From Streptomyces sp. SAT1 (GTDB taxonomy: Bacteria > Actinomycetota > Actinomycetes > Streptomycetales > Streptomycetaceae), in assembly GCF_001654495.1 (NCBI RefSeq), contig NZ_CP015849.1, positions 6,613,001 through 6,677,000 of the forward strand: DNA of 64,000 bases. Direction: 5' to 3'. Below the pieces are notes generated by a model, which saw nothing but the letters and a program-made list of their open reading frames with translations, searched no databases and was not told the origin of the DNA. Below are positions 31,667-39,997 of the stretch, piece by piece (position 1 is the first letter of the stretch; each line of letters starts with the position of its first letter). Made by a program: the position numbers and the translations under genes.

Positions 31667-32536
31667 TTGACCGCGGACCCGTACGACGACCCGCCCCCAC
31701 GACCCGCCCTCACCGTGCTGGGAGCCGGGGTGATGGGTGTCGGCATCACCGTTCTCGCCCTCGGACACGGCCTGCGGGTCCACCTGGTCGACATCGACCG
31801 GGAACGGCTCGACCGAGCCGCCGGCCTGATCGACGGCGAACTCCGGCTGGCCGAGCTGATGGGCGCCCTGCCCGCCGGGACGCCCCCCGGCACCCTGACC
31901 ACCGGCACCTCGCTCAAGGAGGCCGGCGGAGCCACCGCCGTCATCGAGGCGGTCACCGAGAACGCCGCGGTCAAGGCCGCCGTACTGTCCGAGGTCTCCG
32001 GACTGGTCCGGCCCGGAACCCCGCTGATCACCAACACCTCCTCCATCCCCGTCGACGAACTGGCCGGGGCGCTGGGGCGGCCGGAGGAACTGGTCGGCAC
32101 CCACTTCATGAACCCGCCCTACCTGATCGGAACCGCCGAAGTGGTCCGCGGCCCCCGAACCGGGGACCAGGCGATGGCCGCCGTGGCGGACCTGCTCAGG
32201 GCCCTGCGGCGGCGGGCGGTGGTCGTCCGGGACGCGCCCGGCTTCGTGACCAGCCGCATCCTGCACCCGATGATCAACGACGCGGCCCGGGTCGTGGAGG
32301 AGGGCACGGCGAGTGCCGAGGACGTCGACGCGCTGATGCAGGGCTGCCTGGGACATCCCACCGGCCCGCTGCGCACCGCGGACCTGATCGGCATCGACAA
32401 CCTCGTCGACTCCCTCACCGTGCTCCACGAACGCACCGGCGACGACGGCTGCCGTCCCACCGGACTGCTGCTCCGGCTGGTCCGCGAGGGCCGGCTGGGC
32501 CGCAAGTCCGGAAGCGGCTTCTACGACTACACCTGA
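31667..32536 (+). CDS. bafB: 3-hydroxyacyl-CoA dehydrogenase family protein, methoxymalonyl-ACP pathway
   Basis: A 289-residue NAD-binding protein with an N-terminal Rossmann motif (VLGAGVMGVG) and the ITNTSSIPVDELA stretch typical of 3-hydroxybutyryl-CoA dehydrogenases. In FkbK/AsmM-type pathways this enzyme oxidises the glyceryl-ACP hydroxyl on the way to methoxymalonyl-ACP. The preferred start is TTG 31667, placed 6 bases after AAGGAG (31655-31660). ATG 31649 and GTG 31646 are in frame but overlap the PKS stop and lie before that ribosome site. It is the first gene of a tight run with the ACP, acyl-CoA dehydrogenase and FkbH-like genes, probably cotranscribed with the PKS. Confidence 0.9.
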   Translation: MTADPYDDPPPRPALTVLGAGVMGVGITVLALGHGLRVHLVDIDRERLDRAAGLIDGELRLAELMGALPAGTPPGTLTTGTSLKEAGGATAVIEAVTENAAVKAAVLSEVSGLVRPGTPLITNTSSIPVDELAGALGRPEELVGTHFMNPPYLIGTAEVVRGPRTGDQAMAAVADLLRALRRRAVVVRDAPGFVTSRILHPMINDAARVVEEGTASAEDVDALMQGCLGHPTGPLRTADLIGIDNLVDSLTVLHERTGDDGCRPTGLLLRLVREGRLGRKSGSGFYDYT

Positions 32537-32556
32537 TCGACGACGAGGAGACGGCC

Positions 32557-32838
32557 ATGACCACAGCGAACACGCCCGGCCCCCACGGCCTAGAGAAGGA
32601 ACTGCTGGAATTCCTGGAGGAACGCACCGGGACCGCCTGGGACGCCGACACCGACCTGTTCGACGCCGGCGGCCTGTCGTCCCTGTTCGCCATGCAGGTG
32701 GTGGTGCACCTGGAGAAGACCTACGCCATCGCCGTCCGCGGCGGGGACCTGCGGCTGGACAACTTCCGCACCGTACGGCGGATGGCGGAGCTGGTGGACC
32801 GGCTCCGGGTGCCGACCGCCGGGGGCCGGCATGGGTGA
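32557..32838 (+). CDS. bafC: Discrete acyl carrier protein for methoxymalonyl extender unit
   Basis: A 93-residue ACP. The phosphopantetheine region reads DAGGLSSLFAMQVV, the SSL form seen in discrete ACPs of methoxymalonyl pathways rather than the DSL of PKS ACPs. It carries the glyceryl to methoxymalonyl intermediates and hands the finished unit to a PKS AT. ATG 32557 follows GAGGAG. The stop overlaps the start of the acyl-CoA dehydrogenase gene by 8 bases, showing translational coupling. Confidence 0.92.
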   Translation: MTTANTPGPHGLEKELLEFLEERTGTAWDADTDLFDAGGLSSLFAMQVVVHLEKTYAIAVRGGDLRLDNFRTVRRMAELVDRLRVPTAGGRHG

Positions 32839-33949
32839 GGACCTGAACGGCGCCATGGCCTCCGTCACCCTGCGGGTCGGCGACCTGGCGCAGGAGTGGG
32901 ACCGGACCGGCCTCATCCCGCTGGATCTGCTGCGCGGCCTGGGCGCCGAGGGCCGGCTGTGCGCCGAGGTCCCGGAGCAGTACGGCGGCTGGGGGCTCAG
33001 CAGCATGCGCAGCGGCGCGTACACCGCCCATGTGGGCGGCCTGTGCAGCTCGCTGCGCAGCGTGATGACCTCGCAGGGCATGGCGGCGTGGACCATCCAG
33101 CGCCTGGGCACCGCCGAGCAGTCGGCCGCCCACCTTCCCCGGCTGACCGGCGGCCGACTGGCGGCGGTCGGCTTCAGCGAGCCCGGCGCCGGCAGCGACC
33201 TCGCGGCGATGACGACGACCGTACGCCGCGACGGCGGCGCGGTCGTCGTCGACGGGCACAAGAAGTGGGTGACCGCCGCCCACTACGCCGACCTGCTGGT
33301 CGTCGTCGGCCGCCACGAGGACGGCGCGGTGGCCGTCGTGGTGCCCACCGGCACACCCGGCGTCCGGATCGAGCGGATCACCGCCCCGCTCGGCTGCCGC
33401 GCGGCCGGACACGCGGACGTGCACCTCGACGGGGTGCGGCTGCCGGCCGACAGCGTCCTGGGCGGCCACGAGCTGCCGACCGCCCTGCTGGTGACGACCG
33501 CGCTGGCCTACGGGCGGATGTCCGTCGCCTGGGGCTGCGTGGGCATCCTGCGGGCCTGTCTGGCGGCGGCCACCGCGCACGCCGCCGGTCGGGAGCAGTT
33601 CGGCAGACCGCTCGCCGAGCACCAGCTCGTCGCCGGGCACCTCGCCGACCTCTACACGGCCGAGCAGGTGGCCGCGCGGGTCTGCGAGCACGCCAGCCGC
33701 TGCTGGGACGAAGGGTCGCCGGACCAGGTGGTGGCGACCGTACTGGCCAAGCACGTCAGCGCGACCCAGGCCGCCCGGGGCGCGGCGACGGCCGTCCAGG
33801 TACTGGCCTCGGCCGGGTCCCGGGACGGGCACACGGTGGCTCGGGCGTACCGGGACGCCAAGCTGATGGAGATCATCGAGGGCAGCAACGAGCTGTGCCG
33901 GCTGATGCTGGCCCGGCACGCCCTCTCCGCCGCTCCGGGGGCACCGTGA
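32831..33949 (+). CDS. bafD: Acyl-CoA dehydrogenase family protein, methoxymalonyl-ACP pathway
   Basis: A 372-residue flavoprotein of the acyl-CoA dehydrogenase family. It shows the substrate/FAD segment GFSEPGAGSDLAAM, the C-terminal GREQFGRPLAEHQ, and the catalytic-Glu segment EIIEGSNEL. In FkbI/AsmN-type pathways it performs the second oxidation, aldehyde-level to malonyl-level, on the ACP-bound chain. ATG 32831 lies inside the last codons of the ACP gene. The following FkbH-like gene starts 36 bases after its stop. Confidence 0.93.
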   Translation: MGEDLNGAMASVTLRVGDLAQEWDRTGLIPLDLLRGLGAEGRLCAEVPEQYGGWGLSSMRSGAYTAHVGGLCSSLRSVMTSQGMAAWTIQRLGTAEQSAAHLPRLTGGRLAAVGFSEPGAGSDLAAMTTTVRRDGGAVVVDGHKKWVTAAHYADLLVVVGRHEDGAVAVVVPTGTPGVRIERITAPLGCRAAGHADVHLDGVRLPADSVLGGHELPTALLVTTALAYGRMSVAWGCVGILRACLAAATAHAAGREQFGRPLAEHQLVAGHLADLYTAEQVAARVCEHASRCWDEGSPDQVVATVLAKHVSATQAARGAATAVQVLASAGSRDGHTVARAYRDAKLMEIIEGSNELCRLMLARHALSAAPGAP

Positions 33950-33984
33950 GCGGGCCCGCGGCCGTCGAGACGAGGAAGGACGAC

Positions 33985-35085
33985 ATGGCCGAGACCGTCA
34001 AGTGCCTGGTCTGGGACCTGGACGACACCCTCTGGCGGGGCACCCTGCTGGAGGACGGCGAGGTGCACCTGCCGGACGAGGTGCGCAAAGTGGTGATCGA
34101 ACTGGACTCCCGCGGCATCCTCCAGTCCATCGCCAGCCGCAACGACCACGAGCACGCCTGGGCCCGGCTGGAGGCGCTCGGCGTGGCCGAGTACTTCGTC
34201 CTGCCGGAGATCGGGTGGGGCGCCAAGTCCGAGTCGGTGCGCCGGATCGGCGACCGGCTGAACTTCGCGCTCACGACCATCGCCTTCGTCGACGACCGGC
34301 CCGCCGAACGGGCCGAAGTCGCCTTCCACCTGCCCGGCGTACGGTGCTACCCGGCCGAGCAGGTCCTCGCCCTCCCCGGGCTCGCCGAGTTCACCCCCGC
34401 GACCAGCACCGTCGACTCCCGGCGGCGCCGCCGGATGTACCAGGCGGGCTTTCGCCGCGAGGCCGAGCGTGCGGCCGCCCCCGGCTCCGACGAGGAGTTC
34501 CTGCGCTCCCTGGACCTGCGGATGCGCATCGGCCGGGCCACCGGTGAGGAACTGTCCCGGGTCGAGGAACTCACCCTGCGCACCAGCCAGATGAACGCGA
34601 CCGGGGTCCACTACCCGGACGCGGTGCTGCGCGGCCTGATCACCGACCCCCGGCACGAGGTCCTGGTGGTCACCCTCACCGACCGGTTCGGCCCGCACGG
34701 CGCGGTCGGCGTCCTGCTGCTGGAGCGGCACCCGGGCCTGTGGCACCTCAAGCTGCTCGCCACCTCCTGCCGGGTCGTCGCCTACGGCGCCGGCGCGACG
34801 CTGCTGAACTGGCTGGCCGACGCCGCCGCCCGGTCCGGAGTCCACCTGGTGGCGGACTTCCGGGCGACCGAACGCAACCGGATGATGGAGATCGCCTACC
34901 GGTTCGCGGGTTTCGAGGGCCTGGACGAAGCCCCGTGCCCGTGCGCCGCCGTCCTCCTGCCGGCCCCGGAGGACACCGGACTCCAGCGCCTGCACCTGGT
35001 CCCCGGCCCGCGCGTGGTGTCCACCGTCATGAGCGTGGACGCACCCGGCCTGAGCATGCCGGAAGGGGGCCCGGGAACGTCGTGA
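33985..35085 (+). CDS. bafE: FkbH-like HAD-family glyceryl-ACP forming enzyme
   Basis: A 366-residue protein. The N-terminus carries the HAD signature DLDDTLW and, later, FVDDRPAERAEV. The C-terminal half is GNAT-like (DRFGPHGAVGVLLL). FkbH proteins take 1,3-bisphosphoglycerate, dephosphorylate it and load the glyceryl group on the discrete ACP, the entry step to methoxymalonyl-ACP. ATG 33985 follows AGGAAGGA with 6-base spacing; an in-frame GTG at 33946 would overlap the previous stop and is less likely. It is the last gene of the rightward run. Confidence 0.94.
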   Translation: MAETVKCLVWDLDDTLWRGTLLEDGEVHLPDEVRKVVIELDSRGILQSIASRNDHEHAWARLEALGVAEYFVLPEIGWGAKSESVRRIGDRLNFALTTIAFVDDRPAERAEVAFHLPGVRCYPAEQVLALPGLAEFTPATSTVDSRRRRRMYQAGFRREAERAAAPGSDEEFLRSLDLRMRIGRATGEELSRVEELTLRTSQMNATGVHYPDAVLRGLITDPRHEVLVVTLTDRFGPHGAVGVLLLERHPGLWHLKLLATSCRVVAYGAGATLLNWLADAAARSGVHLVADFRATERNRMMEIAYRFAGFEGLDEAPCPCAAVLLPAPEDTGLQRLHLVPGPRVVSTVMSVDAPGLSMPEGGPGTS

Positions 35086-35090
35086 CCGCC

Positions 35091-35125
35091 GCGGCGGCCG
35101 GTGCTCCCGGGCTCCGGCCCGCCGC
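35091..35125. terminator. Stem-loop between convergent bafE and bafF
   Basis: GCGGCGGCCGG (35091-35101) pairs with CCGGCCCGCCGC (35114-35125), with one bulged C. It fills the 42-base gap between two convergent genes. It lacks a T-tract, as is common for high-GC actinomycete terminators. Confidence 0.55.
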
Positions 35126-35127
35126 CC

Positions 35128-35790
35128 TCAGCGCTTGCGGACGAGTGTGATTCCGTCGGCCATCACCAGCAGCGACAGTTCCACCCGGGGGTCCTCGTAC
35201 AGCACCCGGTTCAGCGCCCGGACCCCGGCGGTCTCCGGGTCCACGGCGGCCGGGTCGGCGACCCGGCCGAAGAACAGGGTGTTGTCGACCACGATCAGAC
35301 CCCCGGCGCGCAGCAGCGCCAGCGACGCCTCGTAGTAGCGGACGTAGTTGGCCTTGTCCGCGTCGATGAACACCAGGTCGAAGCTCTCCGGCCCGCGCTC
35401 CGCCAGCAGCACGTCCAGCGTCGCGGCGGCATCGCCGATCCGCAGGTCGATCCGCGAGTCGACCCCGTCCCGCTTCCAGAAGTCGGCGCCGATGGCCGGC
35501 CACCGGTCGTCGATGTCGCAGGACACCAGCAGACCGCCGGCCGGGAGCGCGCGGGCCATGCACAAGGTGCTGTAGCCGGTGAAGGTGCCGATCTCCAGCA
35601 CCGCCCGCGCCCCCGTCAACCCGACCAGCAGGGCCAGCAGTTGGCCCTCCTCCGCCATCACCTGGAGGGCGGAGCCGCCCGGTAGGTCCGCGGTGGTCTC
35701 CCGCAGCTCCCTGAGGAGATCGTCGTCACGGAGGGAGACCTCACGGACGTAGGCGAGCAGGTCGTGGGTGGCTGCTGTCTGGTCGGCCAT
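35128..35790 (-). CDS. bafF: SAM-dependent O-methyltransferase of the methoxymalonyl-ACP pathway
   Basis: A 220-residue class I methyltransferase of the caffeoyl-CoA/FkbG type. The SAM motif is AVLEIGTFTGYSTLCMA; the metal-binding segments are FIDADKANY and VVDNTLFFG. It methylates the hydroxymalonyl-ACP oxygen to give methoxymalonyl-ACP. The start is the codon at 35790 (MADQTAATHDLL), preceded by GAGAGGA. Unlike the other four genes of the cassette it lies on the - strand, downstream of the SARP regulator, so it may be under different transcriptional control. Confidence 0.92.
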   Translation of the reverse strand: MADQTAATHDLLAYVREVSLRDDDLLRELRETTADLPGGSALQVMAEEGQLLALLVGLTGARAVLEIGTFTGYSTLCMARALPAGGLLVSCDIDDRWPAIGADFWKRDGVDSRIDLRIGDAAATLDVLLAERGPESFDLVFIDADKANYVRYYEASLALLRAGGLIVVDNTLFFGRVADPAAVDPETAGVRALNRVLYEDPRVELSLLVMADGITLVRKR

Positions 35791-35899
35791 GGCGCGGGGG
35801 TCCTCTCGAAGGAGATCGGGGCGAAGGAGACCGGGGGCGAAAGGGATCGGGGCGACGGGACGGGGCCGCCGGGTGCCCGTCGCCGGGCGGCCGGGACGG

Positions 35900-37783
35900 T
35901 CACCCGGCGCGCATGTACGGGTGATCGGGCTGCCGTACGGCCTCCGCCTGGGCCCGCTCGCAGGCGTACGCCCGCAGCAGCGCGTCCAGCCGGTAGCGGC
36001 CCCCCGCCGGCGCACCCAGCAGATTCGCCTCGACCAGGGAGTCCAGGGCCTCCTCGGCCTGCGCCTCGGAGCAGCCGACCATCACCGCGACCTTGCTGCT
36101 GGAGACCGAACACGCTCCGGCGGCCCCCAGCATGGCGAACACCGCGGCAGGGTCGATCCCGGCCGGTGCCGTCCGCCGGAGCCCGGCGACCTCGGCGTCG
36201 AGGCAGGGCCGGACCCCGAAGTCGCCCGCGCACAGCTCGTCCAGCAGTCGCGGGGCCTCCGTGAGCCGCCGGGCCAGGTGCCCGATGCTCCAGTGGGGAC
36301 GCTCCAGCAGCCGGGTCCCCGCGATCCGGATCGCCAGCGGCAGGCCCGCGCAGACCGTCACCACCGTACGGGCCGCCCGCGGTTCGCCACCGACCCTGGC
36401 CGGACCGACGATGCTGCCCAGCAGCTCCAGCGACCCTTCCTCGTCCAACGGGCCGAGCAGAAGGGTGCGCGCACCCTCCAGATCGGCCAGCCGACGCCGG
36501 CTGGTCACCAGCAGCCTGCTGCCCCCGCTGCCCGGTATCAGCGGCCGCACCTGCGCGGTGCTGGAGGCGTTGTCGAGCACCACCAGCAGCCGGCGGCCCG
36601 CGGTGAGCGAGCGGTAGAGGCTCTCCCGCTCCGACTCCTCCCCGGGGATCTCGTCCCGGGGCACACCGAGGTCCGCCAGAAACCTCGGCAGCACCACCCG
36701 GGCGGTCAGCGGCCGCTCCGCTCCGCCGAGATCCGCGTAGAGCTGACCGTGTATCGAGGAATCGCGCATGGCGTGCGCCGCGTGCAGGGCCAGGGCGCTC
36801 TTGCCGACACCGCCCCGGCCGGTCACCACCGCCGTCGCCACCATGCCCGCGGGCATCGTGCCGGTCGTGAGGAAGTGCCGCAGCCGCGCCAGCGCGTCGG
36901 AGCGGGCCGACAGCGGCAGCGGCACCGAGGGAAGCTGCGCCGGATCGGGCCAGCAGGACCTCTCCCGGGCAGCGGCCGGCGCCGCAGCGACGGCTGCCTC
37001 CGGGACCGCCGCGGGCTGCTCCAGCGGGTCGGGCGTACGGGGCCGGTCGTGGGCCGCGAGGATGTGCCGGTGGACCTCGCGCAGATCGGCGCTCGGCTCC
37101 GCCCCGAGCTGTTCGACGAGCAGCACCCGGGTGCGCCGGTAGAGCTCCAGGGCCTCCGACTGCCGTCCCGACCGGAACAGCGCCAGCATCAGCTTGCCCA
37201 CCAGGGCCTCCCGTAAGGGGTGCTTCCGCACCAGCCGCACCAGCTCCGGCACGATCTCGGCGTGCCGCAGCAGCGCCAGCTCCGTGTCGAACCGCAGTTC
37301 CATGGTCTGCAGGCGGAGCTCCTGGAGGTAACGGCCCTCCACATCACGCAGCGTCCGCGACGGTATGTCCGCCAGCGGCTCCTCGCGCCACAGGGCGAGT
37401 GCCTCGGCCAGCTCCGCGGAGGAGCCCTCCAGGTCTCCGCGCCCGGCCAGCTCCGCCGCGCGCCGGCGGTGGGCGGTGAACTGCCCGAGATCGCTCTCGT
37501 GCTCGCCGAGTTCGAGGAGGTAGCCGGGTGCCCGGGTGAGGATGCGGGCGGAGGCGTGCTCGCCCAGCGACTGCCGCAGGCGCATCACGTAGGTGCGGAC
37601 GGTCGCGGCGGCACTCGGCGGCGGGGCGCCGTCCCAGATGTACTCGGTGATCCGGTCGACCGAGATCACCCGGTTGGCGTTGAGGAGGAGCGCTGCCATG
37701 ACCACGCGCTGTCTCGGCGCCGACACGTGCACCTCACGCGCGTTCAACCGGACGGAAAGCGGGCCCAGCAACAGGAAGTTCAA
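35900..37783 (-). CDS. bafG: SARP/AfsR-type transcriptional regulator with NB-ARC domain
   Basis: A 627-residue protein. Residues 1-95 form an OmpR-like winged helix (LGPLSVRLNAREVHVSAPRQ), 96-240 the BTAD bacterial transcriptional-activation domain, and about 320-560 an NB-ARC NTPase (P-loop GRGGVGKS at 323-329, LLVVLDNA, LLVTSRR). No TPR block follows, so it is shorter than full AfsR proteins. The start is TTG at 37781-37783, after GAAGAGG. Residue Leu190 is a TTA codon (plus-strand 37214-37216), which makes translation dependent on the developmental tRNA encoded by bldA. It is the likely pathway activator and is read toward bafF, 109 bases downstream. Confidence 0.92.
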   Translation of the reverse strand: MNFLLLGPLSVRLNAREVHVSAPRQRVVMAALLLNANRVISVDRITEYIWDGAPPPSAAATVRTYVMRLRQSLGEHASARILTRAPGYLLELGEHESDLGQFTAHRRRAAELAGRGDLEGSSAELAEALALWREEPLADIPSRTLRDVEGRYLQELRLQTMELRFDTELALLRHAEIVPELVRLVRKHPLREALVGKLMLALFRSGRQSEALELYRRTRVLLVEQLGAEPSADLREVHRHILAAHDRPRTPDPLEQPAAVPEAAVAAAPAAARERSCWPDPAQLPSVPLPLSARSDALARLRHFLTTGTMPAGMVATAVVTGRGGVGKSALALHAAHAMRDSSIHGQLYADLGGAERPLTARVVLPRFLADLGVPRDEIPGEESERESLYRSLTAGRRLLVVLDNASSTAQVRPLIPGSGGSRLLVTSRRRLADLEGARTLLLGPLDEEGSLELLGSIVGPARVGGEPRAARTVVTVCAGLPLAIRIAGTRLLERPHWSIGHLARRLTEAPRLLDELCAGDFGVRPCLDAEVAGLRRTAPAGIDPAAVFAMLGAAGACSVSSSKVAVMVGCSEAQAEEALDSLVEANLLGAPAGGRYRLDALLRAYACERAQAEAVRQPDHPYMRAG

Positions 37784-37904
37784 GGGGAGACCTCTTCATC
37801 GCACGACCGGTGGGCAAGACTGCTTCCAGCGTCATAGGTGACCGTGTAAGGGTCAACGTGGTCCTGTCGTGTCTAGATGTATTCCTAGAGCGCGGGCCTT
37901 GCGC
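37784..37904 (-). promoter_or_regulatory. Leader/promoter interval of the SARP gene
   Basis: This is a 121-base, relatively AT-rich gap between the PPTase stop and the SARP start. It contains the inverted repeat TCTAG (37872-37876) and CTAGA (37885-37889) and, on the - strand, a TTGACC-like -35. No convincing -10 at 16-18 bases was found. It may carry a dedicated SARP promoter. Confidence 0.3.
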
Positions 37905-38579
37905 TCATGCCGGGTTCACGCTGTGCGGTACCATCACGGCGGTCAGGACCAGGCCGCCCACCACGGCCCAGCGGCCGGTGAAGCCGCTCACCACCGCACC
38001 GCCGTCGACCCGGTGACCCGGCACCGTCAGCGCGGCCGAGAACACCCCCCGTACGGGATCCAGCCGCACGAGTGCGTCGAGGAAGTCCAACGGCCGCCCC
38101 GTCAGCGGGAACCACGCCTTGTACACGGACTCCTTGGCACTGAACAGCACCCGGTCCCAGCACACCCCCGGCGCCACCCGCCGGCAGTCCTCCAGCGGGG
38201 CCCGCTCCGAGGGCACGGTCACCGCGTCGAACACCCCCTCCGGCAGCGGCCCTTCAGGCTCCGCGTCGATGCCGAGGGCGAGCAGATCGGTGCGGCGCGC
38301 CACCGCGGCGGCCCGGTACCCGGCGCAGTGGCTGATCGCCCCGACCACCCCGGCCGGCCACAGCGGCTCCCCGCGCGGCCCGGCCAGCACCGGCACCCGC
38401 GGCTGGCCCAGCCGGGCCAGTGCCTGCCGGGCGCACCGCCGGCCCGTCGTGAACTCCCGCCGGCGCTGCTCCACGACGTGCGCCACCAGCAGCTCCTCCT
38501 CCGGGAACAGCTCCGAGCCCGGCGGGTCCCCCCGCGACTCCGACACCTCGACCACCGCCGACAGCAGGTCCTCGATCAC
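37905..38579 (-). CDS. Sfp/EntD-type 4'-phosphopantetheinyl transferase
   Basis: A 224-residue protein with the PPTase landmarks ISHCAGYRAAAVA, LGIDAEP (metal-binding Asp/Glu) and FSAKESVYKAWFPLT (the KESxxK motif). It transfers 4'-phosphopantetheine from CoA to carrier-protein serines and is the obvious activator of the PKS ACPs and the discrete ACP. GTG 38579 (VIEDLLSAVVEV) is chosen because Streptomyces homologues begin with this segment. An in-frame ATG at 38633 would add 18 residues derived from the decayed upstream gene. It is read in the same direction as the SARP regulator and is probably cotranscribed with it. Confidence 0.88.
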   Translation of the reverse strand: MIEDLLSAVVEVSESRGDPPGSELFPEEELLVAHVVEQRRREFTTGRRCARQALARLGQPRVPVLAGPRGEPLWPAGVVGAISHCAGYRAAAVARRTDLLALGIDAEPEGPLPEGVFDAVTVPSERAPLEDCRRVAPGVCWDRVLFSAKESVYKAWFPLTGRPLDFLDALVRLDPVRGVFSAALTVPGHRVDGGAVVSGFTGRWAVVGGLVLTAVMVPHSVNPA

Positions 38580-38592
38580 CGGCCGGCGCCCG

Positions 38593-38833
38593 TCACCGCT
38601 GCGCCGGACCGGACGGAGAGGGCCGTATGCCATGGCTGCCCGGCACCCGCACCACGGTCGAGAACCAGTCGGCCGGCAGCCGCGGTACCCGCTCCACGTC
38701 CGCGGCCGGCTCGCACACGTATCCGGTCGGCAGCGGCCGGTCCCCCTCGTCCGCCGGGAACAGTCCTTCGATGACGGCCCTCGTTCTCCGGATGGGCGAC
38801 ATGGAGGTCGCCGACGGCGTACAGCCTTGCCAT
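38593..38833 (-). pseudogene. Remnant of a calcineurin-type metallophosphoesterase gene
   Basis: From ATG 38833 (GAGGAGG upstream) the frame reads MARLYAVGDLHVAHPEN, the start of a metallophosphoesterase. One extra base then shifts the match into the other frame: RAVIEGLFPADEGD, then VCEPAADVERV and FSTVV. The metal-binding segments are lost: a GD is now GY, and GNHE is now GSHG. A stop at 38593 ends the match after roughly 80 residues, against about 270 expected. In many Streptomyces an intact homologue sits directly upstream of this PPTase, as I recall. The gene has therefore been frameshifted and largely deleted, leaving the PPTase. Confidence 0.78.
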
Positions 38834-39203
38834 GAGGTGCCCTCGCCTCCTCGGCCGGATCCGCGGTGCGCGGTCCGGCCGGACCGTTGCCGCGGAGTCG
38901 GATCCAAGTAAATCCCACAGGATTGATCTGCACCGCAACGTTCCCGCCATTCACTGAAGAAACAGCCGGAATTGAACGCGGGCATGCATGGCCGGATACG
39001 CCCAGATGGGTACTTGCTGACATTCCGGGGGACATGGCAGGCTGTCATATGCGGTGCCCGTGACCCGCCGATCGCCGTCCCTCGGTGTTCCCGGCATTAG
39101 CGGGTACTGGCCGGCGTGCCGATGCGGAGGATGTCCCACGTGATCACAGAGCACAGCTCGCCGGCCCCGCGCGGGTAAATCGAGAAAGGCATAAAAGGCC
39201 GAC
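38834..39203. promoter_or_regulatory. Divergent 370-base control region between PPTase side and type II TE
   Basis: No gene was found here; composition is lower in GC than the surroundings. For the + strand a possible promoter is TTGAAC (38972-38977), 17 bases, GATACG (38995-39000). Two GACAT direct repeats at 39019 and 39031 and a facing TGTCA at 39043-39047 form a possible operator. These are pattern matches only. Confidence 0.35.
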
Positions 39204-39965
39204 ATGACCTCGCTCTCGTTAGACAGCGACCTGTGGTGCCGTCGCTTCCATCCCTCGCCGACGGCCACGCGCCGACTGGTCTGCTTTCCGCACGCCGGGG
39301 GCTCGGCGAGTTTCTACTTCCCGGTGTCCGCCGCGCTGCGCGGACCGGTCGACCTCCTCGCCGTGCAGTACCCCGGCAGGCAGGACCGCCGGGAGGAACC
39401 GGGCGTCCAGGACCTGCACCGCATGGCCGACGAAGTGTCCGAAGCGCTGCGCCGCTGGGACGATCTCCCCCTGACCCTCTTCGGACACAGCATGGGCGCG
39501 CTCGTCGCCTTCGAGGTGGCCCGGCGCATCGAACGCGCGGGCGGGCGGATCGACCACCTGTTCGTCTCCGGCCGCAAGGGGCCGTCCGCGGACCGGCCCG
39601 AGCCCTCCCACCCGCTCGACGACGAGGGCATCGTGGCGGAGGTCAGGGCCATGAGCGGCACCGACGCCCGGCTCCTGGAGGACGAGGAACTGCTGCGGAT
39701 GGTGCTGCCCGCGCTGCGCGCCGACTACCGGGCCCTGGGGGCCTACCGGGCCGACCGCGACGCCGTGGTCACCTGCCCGGTCACCGCCGTGGTGGGGGAC
39801 CAGGACCCCTGGACACCGGTCCCCGGGGCCGCGCGCTGGCGCGACCGCACGACGACCGCGTTCGACCTCAAGGTCTTCCCCGGCGGCCACTTCTACCTCA
39901 GCAGCCGGGCGGACGAGGTGACCGGCATGCTCCGTGACCACCTCGCCGGCCCGCCGCGCGCCTGA
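39204..39965 (+). CDS. bafH: Type II (editing) thioesterase
   Basis: A 253-residue alpha/beta hydrolase of the GrsT/TEII family: LVCFPHAGGSASFY near the N-terminus, nucleophile motif GHSMGA, VVGDQDPWTP and the C-terminal GGHFYL histidine. TEIIs remove aberrant acyl groups from stalled PKS carrier domains, keeping the line productive. ATG 39204 has a weak AAAGG upstream. It starts a rightward set with the LuxR-type gene 32 bases downstream. Confidence 0.93.
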   Translation: MTSLSLDSDLWCRRFHPSPTATRRLVCFPHAGGSASFYFPVSAALRGPVDLLAVQYPGRQDRREEPGVQDLHRMADEVSEALRRWDDLPLTLFGHSMGALVAFEVARRIERAGGRIDHLFVSGRKGPSADRPEPSHPLDDEGIVAEVRAMSGTDARLLEDEELLRMVLPALRADYRALGAYRADRDAVVTCPVTAVVGDQDPWTPVPGAARWRDRTTTAFDLKVFPGGHFYLSSRADEVTGMLRDHLAGPPRA

Positions 39966-39997
39966 GACCACGGACGAAAGAGAAGGGGGACCGGGGA

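Noticed and set aside
37872..37889. TCTAG/CTAGA inverted repeat as an intrinsic terminator for the PPTase gene
   Set aside because: The stem is only 5 bp with an 8-base AT-rich loop and no T-tract; an operator or chance repeat is as likely.
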